The translations under genes and the position numbers were made by a program. Below the pieces are notes generated by a model. The model did not search any database. It was not told the DNA's origin and saw only the letters and a program-made list of their open reading frames with translations. This document shows, piece by piece, positions 1 through 5,354 of a stretch of DNA of 8,592 nucleotides (positions are counted from its first letter, which is position 1; every line of letters starts with the position of its first letter). Source of the DNA: Candidatus Schekmanbacteria bacterium GWA2_38_11 (lineage in GTDB: Bacteria > Schekmanbacteria > GWA2-38-11); the NCBI GenBank assembly GCA_001790645.1, contig MGDB01000009.1, positions 4,459 through 13,050 on the forward strand. The letters run 5' to 3'.

Positions 1-974
1 TTTTTGCTTCTGACAACAAAGATTCTATAACATTTGATACAAAAATCTTAGCATCCAGGTTTATTTCTAAAAATATTCATTCAGATTACTTTACTCCCTT
101 TCACTTTGATCTTCTTTTACCAAAGGACAGAGTTGAGTTTGTCAAAAATAGACTTTCTCGGCTTAAAGATATACCGGTAAATATAGACGAAAAGCCTGTA
201 ACATATTTCTATAGCCTCATTCTCTGGGACAGACTCTCCGGGTGGAAGAGATTATCAGGATTTCAATTTGCTGATTATGTAAAGTTCTTAGGCAAAATTG
301 GGTTCGTCTGGTATTTAATGCCCTTGTTAATGTTCTTTCTCCTGAGAGTGGTTTATATTTTTGTTTCAAAAAGGGATAAAGAAAGTGCAGTAAAATTTAA
401 CTCTGCCTTTGCGATTTTTTGTGCTGGATTTGCTGGGATGGCATTCAGCATAATTCTGATCTTTGCTTTCCAGAACATCTTTGGTTATGTCTATCAGAAA
501 ATCGGGCTTATTGTAGCAACCTTTATGTTTGGTCTTGCAGTTGGTGGATACTTTATGAAAAGACTAGAGGCAAAAGAAATAAAAAGGTTTAAAACGGAGA
601 AGCTTCTTTCTGTGAATTTAATCTTTATCCTGATATTTTCACTCGCCCTTCCATCCCTTATAGAATTTTTTTCCAGGCTTCATCTGAAAAGTTCAGCACC
701 AACAGAACTTGCTTTCTCTTCTCTTCTTTTTATTGCAGGATTTTTAACAGGAGCATCTTTTCCTGCCTCTTCTAAAGTTTATCTCAAGGCATCCGGCGAT
801 TTAGGAAAAACCGCCAGTATTATTGAAAGTGCTGATCATCTCGGAGCATTTTTTTCAGCCCTTCTGACAGGTGTAATTTTTGTTCCGATTCTTGGTCTGC
901 TAAAAACCTGTATCTTTATTAGTGCCTTAACCCTTGTTGCACTTGGGCTATCTGAATTTTCAAAAAAATATTGA
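1..974 (+). CDS. Spermidine-synthase-like protein with C-terminal membrane domain (5' end missing)
   Basis: The reading frame is open from the left edge (first full codon at 3) to TGA at 972-974, giving 323 visible residues. The ATG at 318 is internal and not the start, because open, protein-like sequence continues upstream of it. The first ~95 residues resemble the end of a spermidine-synthase-like aminopropyltransferase fold, with a PVTYFYSLILWDRLSG stretch at about residues 60-75. After that come about seven hydrophobic segments, near visible residues 101-121, 134-157, 166-184, 200-219, 235-253, 277-297 and 298-316. They carry family-like motifs: GFAGMAF then FAFQNIFGYVYQKIG, GASFPASS, and SADHLGAFFSALLTG followed by a GLL turn. 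This matches the known fusion of a SpeE-like domain with membrane helices. The role of this family is poorly defined and polyamine synthesis is not assured, since the catalytic part lies outside the window. No clear terminator follows the gene. Confidence 0.72.
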   Translation, partial: FASDNKDSITFDTKILASRFISKNIHSDYFTPFHFDLLLPKDRVEFVKNRLSRLKDIPVNIDEKPVTYFYSLILWDRLSGWKRLSGFQFADYVKFLGKIGFVWYLMPLLMFFLLRVVYIFVSKRDKESAVKFNSAFAIFCAGFAGMAFSIILIFAFQNIFGYVYQKIGLIVATFMFGLAVGGYFMKRLEAKEIKRFKTEKLLSVNLIFILIFSLALPSLIEFFSRLHLKSSAPTELAFSSLLFIAGFLTGASFPASSKVYLKASGDLGKTASIIESADHLGAFFSALLTGVIFVPILGLLKTCIFISALTLVALGLSEFSKKY

Positions 975-990
975 AAAATCATCTGCTTTT

Positions 991-1005
991 CAAAATTAAT
1001 TTTTG
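991..1005. repeat. AT-rich palindrome upstream of promoter
   Basis: CAAAATTAATTTTTG contains the perfect palindrome AAAATTAATTTT at 992-1003. It lies between the stop of the membrane-protein gene and the -35 box at 1008. It is too weak and AT-only to be a convincing terminator. It could act as an UP-like element for the downstream promoter, or be chance in AT-rich spacer DNA. Confidence 0.3.
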
Positions 1006-1007
1006 AG

Positions 1008-1037
1008 TTGACTCTTTTGTCTGAAGCATTATATTAT
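1008..1037 (+). promoter_or_regulatory. Sigma-70-type promoter for the exported protein and polA
   Basis: A -35 box TTGACT (1008-1013, 5 of 6 consensus) is followed after 18 bp by a -10 box TATTAT (1032-1037, 5 of 6 consensus). The predicted transcript starts near 1044 and leaves a leader of about 40 nt before the ATG at 1085. The site is in the only gap upstream of the 1085 gene, and polA has no promoter gap of its own, so both genes are probably read from here. Confidence 0.6.
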
Positions 1038-1084
1038 TAATACAAAGAAATCACTGCATAAAAATCTTTTAGGAGGGAATTAAA

Positions 1085-2314
1085 ATGAGTAATTCAAATT
1101 ACATAAAAACTTTGCGTATTTTTGTCCTGTTCGGATTTCTTATTTTAAGTTCAGTCTTTGCTCAGGGCTCCTCTAACTCTCTTTATATTGGCCCATCCGG
1201 AGAAATAGAAGGGGTTGTAACTGATGACGCAGGGAAACCAATAGCAAATGCAAATGTTTTTTATACCTCTGGAACAGATAACATGGGCTTTGGTTTTTAC
1301 TATGCCCTTACAGACGAGGAAGGAAATTTCAGCATCGAAAATGTTATCCCCGGCAGCGGAACTCTATCAGCAAGTGCCCGAAGGTATGAAGATGCAAAAG
1401 AGGATATTGAAGTAACAACCGGAAAAGTAACAGAACAGACAATAAAACTTACACCTGTTGAAACCGGAACTATAAAAGGAACTGTTAAAAATGCAGAAAC
1501 TGAAACCCCTGTTGCAGGAGTAGATGTATCAGCCTTTCCAAATTATTACTTCCCTGGCATGATGACAGAAATGATGAAGTCAGATGGTATGGGAAATATG
1601 GCCATAGTAAAGAATGAGGAGGGGCTTGATGTGCAGAAGGTTAACCCTTCGCAGATTAAGAAAAAGAAAGCAAAGAGTGACAGGAAGCACAGGAAGCATA
1701 AAATCCCGGAGGGGGAAAAACTTACAGGAAATTTCGCAAGCCTTTTCTTTCCAAACTATTATATGGAAGATACTTTAAACCAGGCGGTTACTGACAGTAA
1801 TGGAAACTATACTTTTGAAAATCTGCCTGTAGGTTCCTACACAATTTATGTTGACCTTGAAGCAAAAAGCGGTTTTGCGCACCCGGATGCACAGTACCCG
1901 GAACTTGAAGTCGGCGATACAGAAATAATAGATTTTTCTCTTAAACCACTAAAAACAGGAACTGTGAGCGGGACTGTAAAGAATCCCAAAGAAGAGCCGG
2001 TTTTTGGCGCCATCATCGATATCTACAATGATAATTTTTATGGATATACGGTCTCTGATAAAGATGGAAACTATTCGATGCTTTCTGTCCCGGAAGGTGA
2101 CTATCAGATAACTGCCATAAACCAGGGCTTCTGGTTATCAAGCAATTTTTATTCTGTCACTGTAAAAGAGGGCGAGAATTCAACAGTAGATATAAAGTTT
2201 AAAGAGTATCCCACTGAAGTAACCCCAATGCCGGGAAAAGGTGAGACCACCAGTAATAATAGTTTCATGGGAAAGGCCGGAGAGATGATGATGGAAAGAA
2301 AAATCGGGAAATAA
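1085..2314 (+). CDS. Exported protein with three carboxypeptidase-regulatory-like domains
   Basis: This 409-residue protein has a strong ribosome binding site (AGGAGG at 1071-1076, 8 nt before the ATG). A signal peptide (basic start, hydrophobic core at 11-26, likely cut after SVFA at 26) sends it across the inner membrane. No lipobox cysteine is present. Three carboxypeptidase-regulatory-like (Cna-B-type) beta-sandwich domains follow. Domain 1 is at about 39-123, with GVVTDDAGKPIANANV and TDEEGNFSIENVIPG. Domain 2 runs from about 128 to 288 but is split. Its first strand pair (GTVKNAETETPVAGVDV) is separated from the DSNGNYTFENLPVGSYTI half by about 85 residues, including a cluster of lysine, arginine and histidine at 192-206. 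Domain 3 is at about 292-374. FPNYY occurs twice (151 and 222), flanking the insert. The tail is rich in Met and Lys. Such domains act in binding or as structural spacers; no catalytic domain is present and the exact role is unknown. The gene ends 3 nt before polA. Confidence 0.8.
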   Translation: MSNSNYIKTLRIFVLFGFLILSSVFAQGSSNSLYIGPSGEIEGVVTDDAGKPIANANVFYTSGTDNMGFGFYYALTDEEGNFSIENVIPGSGTLSASARRYEDAKEDIEVTTGKVTEQTIKLTPVETGTIKGTVKNAETETPVAGVDVSAFPNYYFPGMMTEMMKSDGMGNMAIVKNEEGLDVQKVNPSQIKKKKAKSDRKHRKHKIPEGEKLTGNFASLFFPNYYMEDTLNQAVTDSNGNYTFENLPVGSYTIYVDLEAKSGFAHPDAQYPELEVGDTEIIDFSLKPLKTGTVSGTVKNPKEEPVFGAIIDIYNDNFYGYTVSDKDGNYSMLSVPEGDYQITAINQGFWLSSNFYSVTVKEGENSTVDIKFKEYPTEVTPMPGKGETTSNNSFMGKAGEMMMERKIGK

Positions 2315-2317
2315 TTA

Positions 2318-4981
2318 TTGGGAAAGCATTTATTTTTAATTGATGGCTCTAACTATATCTACAGGGCCTTTTATGCTACTCCTTATTTATCTAACTCCAA
2401 AGGGCTCCCAACCAATGCCATCCTTTCTTTCACCAATATGGTGAGGAAGCTCATAAAAGAGCATAACCCCGAATATTTAGCCTTTGCCTTTGACAGAAAA
2501 GAGAAAACCTTCAGGCAGGAAGAATATAAGGAATACAAGGCAAAGCGCCCGCCCATGCCTGAGAATTTAATCCCTCAGATCCCATACATCAAAAAAATAG
2601 TTGAACTGTTAAATATCCCTCTCCTTGAAACGCCGGGATTTGAGGCAGATGACATCATTGGGACAGTTTCCCTTAAGGCAATAAATTCTGGTTTCAATGT
2701 CACTATTGTAAGCGGAGATAAGGACCTGATGCAGCTTGTAGGGGACAAATTAGATATATTTGACACTATGACTGACAAAAGGACAGGCATAGAGGAGGTA
2801 AAGAAAAAATTTGGAGTTTCACCTGATAAAGTAGTGGATGTCATGGGACTGGCAGGAGACCCATCAGATAATATTCCTGGAGTTCCGGGCATAGGCCCCA
2901 AAACCGGGGCAAAGTTAATTCAGGAATTCTCAAGTCTTGAAAACCTCTTTGAAAATATAAAAGCTGTAAAAAAGAATTCTTTGCGTGAGAAGATTGAAGC
3001 CCATGCAGAACAGGCACGTTTAAGCAAGCGGCTTGCCACCATCAGAAGGGATGTCTCTTTAGAAGCTGATATAGAATCATTTAAACTCAGAGAACCTTAC
3101 ACCCAGGAACTTGTAAACCTCTTTGCAGAACTTGAGTTCAGGAATTTGCTCAAAGAGTTTACAGAAAAGGGAAGTTACGAAGATAAAGAATACAAAGTTA
3201 TATTATCTGAAGTCGAGCTTTTGAAACTAACAGAAAGCTTAAAAGAGACCAGGGAATTTGCCTTTGATACAGAAACAACCAGCCTTGAACCAATGGAAGC
3301 AGATTTAGTTGGACTCTCCTTCTGTATTAACCCAGGATATAGTTACTACATACCTGTAGCCCACAATTATGAAAATTGTCCTGAACAGATTCCTAAAAAA
3401 ACAGTTTTAAATAGTCTAAAACCTGTATTGGAAGATCAGGGAATAAAAAAGATCGGGCAGAATATTAAATATGACAATATTATCCTGAAAAAAGAGGGAA
3501 TAGACCTGAAGGGAATATCCTTTGATACAATGTTAGCATCTTATCTTATCAACCCTTCCCGACAAAGGCACAATCTCGATGACCTCTCGTTAGAATATAT
3601 TGGAAGTAAAATGATATCTTATTCTGAAGTCACTTCAACATTGCCAAAAGGGTCTTCCTTTGCCAGTGTAGAAATAGAAAAGGCTTGCACATACTCATGT
3701 GAAGACTCTGATGTCGCTTTAAAACTGTCAAGGATCTTTGACAATAAACTGGAAGAACTTGATTTAAAAGACCTCTTTGTAAATGTGGAAATGCCTCTTC
3801 TCGAAGTTCTTGTAGCCATGGAAATGAAGGGGGTTAAAGTTAATGAAAAGTTACTTAAGGAACTTTCTAAAAAATTAGATGATGAATTAAAGGAACTAAT
3901 TGAAAAAATTTATTCCTTAGCAGGTAGAGAATTCAATATAAATTCCTCGCAGCAACTTGGTGAGATATTGTTTAAAGAAATGAAACTTCCTCCTGCTAAA
4001 AAAACCAAGTCAGGCTACTCTACCGATTTAGGAGTCTTAGAAGAGCTTGCAATTGATAACGAACTCCCAAGACAGGTTTTAAATTACCGGCACATTTCAA
4101 AGCTAAAATCAACCTATGTTGATGCCCTCCCCCGAATGATAAACGAAAAAACAGGTAGAATTCACACCTCTTATAATCAGGCTGTAACTGCGACAGGAAG
4201 GCTCTCAAGCAGCAACCCAAATCTCCAGAATATCCCTATAAAGACAGAATACGGTAAAAAAATAAGAGAAGCCTTTATAACTGAGCCGGGTTATATGCTC
4301 CTTTGTGCTGACTATTCACAGATAGAACTAAGAATCCTTGCCCATATGTCAGGAGATGAACTCCTTGTTGAGGCTTTCAGGCAAAACCAGGATATCCACA
4401 TCAGAACAGCATCAGAAATTTTTGGGTTAGAACCTGATCTGATTTCAGAGCAAATGAGGAATATTGCAAAAACTGTAAATTTCGGGATAATTTACGGGAT
4501 AAGTTCTTTCACACTTAGCAGAGATCTTGGGATCTCCCAGAAAAATGCTAAGAAATATATTGATAATTACTTTGAAAGACACAAAGGGGTCTCAAGCTTT
4601 ATTGAAGACACTGTAAAATATGCAGAGGAAAATGGGTATGTAAAAACCCTTCTCAACAGACGGAGATATATACCCGAGTTAAAGTCAAGAGACCGGAATA
4701 TATATAACCTGGGAAGAAGGACCGCAGTAAATACAGTTATTCAGGGAACTGCTGCTGATGCTATAAAGGTTGCTATGATAAAGATTTATGAAAGGCTAAA
4801 GAAAATTAACTCCCAGGCAAATATAATCCTCCAGGTCCATGATGAGCTTGTATTTGAAGTTCCTGAAAAAGAAGTGGAGAACTTAAAAAATTTAATAAAA
4901 AATGAAATGGAAACTGTATTGGAATTAAATGTGCCTTTAAAAGTAAATATTTTTGCAGGTAAAAACTGGCTTATGGAGTAA
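2318..4981 (+). CDS. polA: DNA polymerase I (5' nuclease, 3'-5' exonuclease, polymerase)
   Basis: This is a complete 887-residue family A polymerase that removes RNA primers, fills gaps and takes part in excision repair. The 5' nuclease domain (about 1-285) keeps the metal ligands D9, D59, E109/D111/D112, D134/D136 and D181/D184, plus the helix-hairpin-helix GVPGIGPKTG. The 3'-5' proofreading domain (about 310-480) is intact: DTE at 317-319, GQNIKYD ending at D386, and Y459 with D463. The polymerase domain has motif A (ADYSQIELR, D665), motif B (R714, K718, F722, Y726) and motif C (QVHDE, D842/E843), each offset by 40 from the E. coli residues. Proofreading has decayed in some relatives such as Taq, but not here. 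The start is TTG at 2318, since no in-frame ATG or GTG lies before the conserved LFLIDGSNYIYRAF and the preceding gene stops at 2314. The ribosome site is weak (GGGA near 2306-2309), which suggests translational coupling to the gene before it. Confidence 0.97.
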   Translation: MGKHLFLIDGSNYIYRAFYATPYLSNSKGLPTNAILSFTNMVRKLIKEHNPEYLAFAFDRKEKTFRQEEYKEYKAKRPPMPENLIPQIPYIKKIVELLNIPLLETPGFEADDIIGTVSLKAINSGFNVTIVSGDKDLMQLVGDKLDIFDTMTDKRTGIEEVKKKFGVSPDKVVDVMGLAGDPSDNIPGVPGIGPKTGAKLIQEFSSLENLFENIKAVKKNSLREKIEAHAEQARLSKRLATIRRDVSLEADIESFKLREPYTQELVNLFAELEFRNLLKEFTEKGSYEDKEYKVILSEVELLKLTESLKETREFAFDTETTSLEPMEADLVGLSFCINPGYSYYIPVAHNYENCPEQIPKKTVLNSLKPVLEDQGIKKIGQNIKYDNIILKKEGIDLKGISFDTMLASYLINPSRQRHNLDDLSLEYIGSKMISYSEVTSTLPKGSSFASVEIEKACTYSCEDSDVALKLSRIFDNKLEELDLKDLFVNVEMPLLEVLVAMEMKGVKVNEKLLKELSKKLDDELKELIEKIYSLAGREFNINSSQQLGEILFKEMKLPPAKKTKSGYSTDLGVLEELAIDNELPRQVLNYRHISKLKSTYVDALPRMINEKTGRIHTSYNQAVTATGRLSSSNPNLQNIPIKTEYGKKIREAFITEPGYMLLCADYSQIELRILAHMSGDELLVEAFRQNQDIHIRTASEIFGLEPDLISEQMRNIAKTVNFGIIYGISSFTLSRDLGISQKNAKKYIDNYFERHKGVSSFIEDTVKYAEENGYVKTLLNRRRYIPELKSRDRNIYNLGRRTAVNTVIQGTAADAIKVAMIKIYERLKKINSQANIILQVHDELVFEVPEKEVENLKNLIKNEMETVLELNVPLKVNIFAGKNWLME

Positions 4982-5014
4982 GATGCGGAGTAAGAATTAA
5001 AAAAGCAACTCTCT

Positions 5015-5164
5015 TTAATCCATATCAACTTCAAATTTTTCAGTCTTTTCTCTGTTGTTTACCAATCTCAGATAACTCTTTGAAAATGCGTAGGAAATTA
5101 ATAAAAAATAGAGATTCAAGGTAAGTTTGGGAAAAACAGGAAAAAACTTAATGCTTTTTGTCAT
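5015..5164 (-). CDS. Possible 49-residue small protein (doubtful)
   Basis: On the minus strand an ATG (complement of 5162-5164) opens a 49-codon frame that ends with TAA at 5015-5017. The predicted peptide has a short basic start (MTKSIK), a hydrophobic stretch at about residues 7-27 that could be one membrane helix, and a charged tail ending in KTEKFEVDMD. Against it: there is no ribosome binding site before the ATG, the start codon lies inside the dyad at 5154-5189, and AT-rich spacer often gives hydrophobic chance frames. It would be convergent with polA and divergent from the cytochrome gene. I do not recognise the product. Confidence 0.18.
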   Translation of the reverse strand: MTKSIKFFPVFPKLTLNLYFLLISYAFSKSYLRLVNNREKTEKFEVDMD

Positions 5165-5189
5165 ATTTTCATTACAATATGACAAAAAG
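5154..5189. promoter_or_regulatory. Perfect 14-bp dyad, likely activator-binding site (enhancer) for the sigma-54 promoter
   Basis: CTTTTTGTCATATT (5154-5167) is repeated exactly in inverted form as AATATGACAAAAAG (5176-5189), with an 8-nt spacer. The core TGTCATATT/AATATGACA has the shape of a dimer-binding operator. Its centre (about 5171) lies roughly 112 bp upstream of the predicted sigma-54 start at 5284, the usual place for an enhancer-binding-protein site. It is AT-rich and lacks a following T-run, so an intrinsic terminator is less likely. The bound protein is not encoded in the window. Confidence 0.6.
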
Positions 5190-5257
5190 TCACTTATTCT
5201 TCTTACCTAAAAAATAAAAAGTCAATAAAATCAAAGATATGTTTTAAATTTATAAAA

Positions 5258-5273
5258 TGGCATAGAAATTGCT
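5258..5273 (+). promoter_or_regulatory. Sigma-54 (-24/-12) promoter of the decaheme cytochrome gene
   Basis: TGGCATAGAAATTGCT matches the RpoN consensus TGGCAY-N5-TTGCW at every fixed position, with GG at 5259-5260 and GC at 5271-5272 in the required 10-bp spacing. The predicted start is near 5284, giving a leader of about 70 nt before the ATG at 5355. Sigma-54 promoters need an ATP-dependent activator, which fits the dyad about 110 bp upstream. I saw no good sigma-70 boxes in the same gap. Confidence 0.8.
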
Positions 5274-5295
5274 TGTCATTATCCGCTTACATATA

Positions 5296-5321
5296 GCAGT
5301 TCTTTAATTTAATTAAACTGC
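5296..5321 (+). repeat. AT-rich inverted repeat in the cytochrome mRNA leader
   Basis: GCAGTT (5296-5301) is matched by AACTGC (5316-5321). An alternative pairing uses GCAG with CTGC plus TTTAATT (5303-5309) with AATTAAA (5311-5317). It lies between the predicted sigma-54 start and the ribosome binding site. It could form a weak 5' stem that protects the message, or be an extra operator. The pairing is AT-rich and the function is not supported further. Confidence 0.3.
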
Positions 5322-5354
5322 AAATCTAAACCATTTTAAAATAGGAGGGTGGCA

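Larger units (their letters stand above)
4982..5348. other. Regulatory intergenic region between polA and the cytochrome gene
   Basis: These 367 bp are AT-rich and hold no gene longer than about 50 codons. They contain, in order: a 9-bp direct repeat GGAGTAAGA (4975-4983 overlapping the polA stop, and 4987-4995), a doubtful minus-strand ORF (5015-5164), a perfect 14-bp dyad (5154-5189), a sigma-54 promoter (5258-5273), a leader inverted repeat (5296-5321) and the ribosome binding site (5343-5349). No clear GC-rich terminator follows polA. Confidence 0.7.

Noticed and set aside
318..320. ATG at 318 as the start of the first gene
   Set aside because: The same frame is open and protein-like back to the window edge, so this Met is internal.
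2575..4220. Antisense open frames within polA (2575-2901, 3619-3819, 4020-4220)
   Set aside because: They lie fully inside a well-conserved polymerase gene, have no family features and are shadows of its codon usage.
4975..4995. Direct repeat GGAGTAAGA at the polA stop, with a similar GAGTAAG pair at the cytochrome stop (8196-8210)
   Set aside because: The copies are very short and built around stop codons in both places; most likely coincidence or slippage.
4786..5034. Minus-strand 82-codon frame across the polA end
   Set aside because: Most of it is the complement of conserved polA codons, and its Ser/Phe-rich product looks like a shadow.
5349..5354. GTG at 5349 as the cytochrome start
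   Set aside because: It overlaps the AGGAGGG ribosome binding site itself. The ATG at 5355 has proper spacing and still begins a normal signal peptide.
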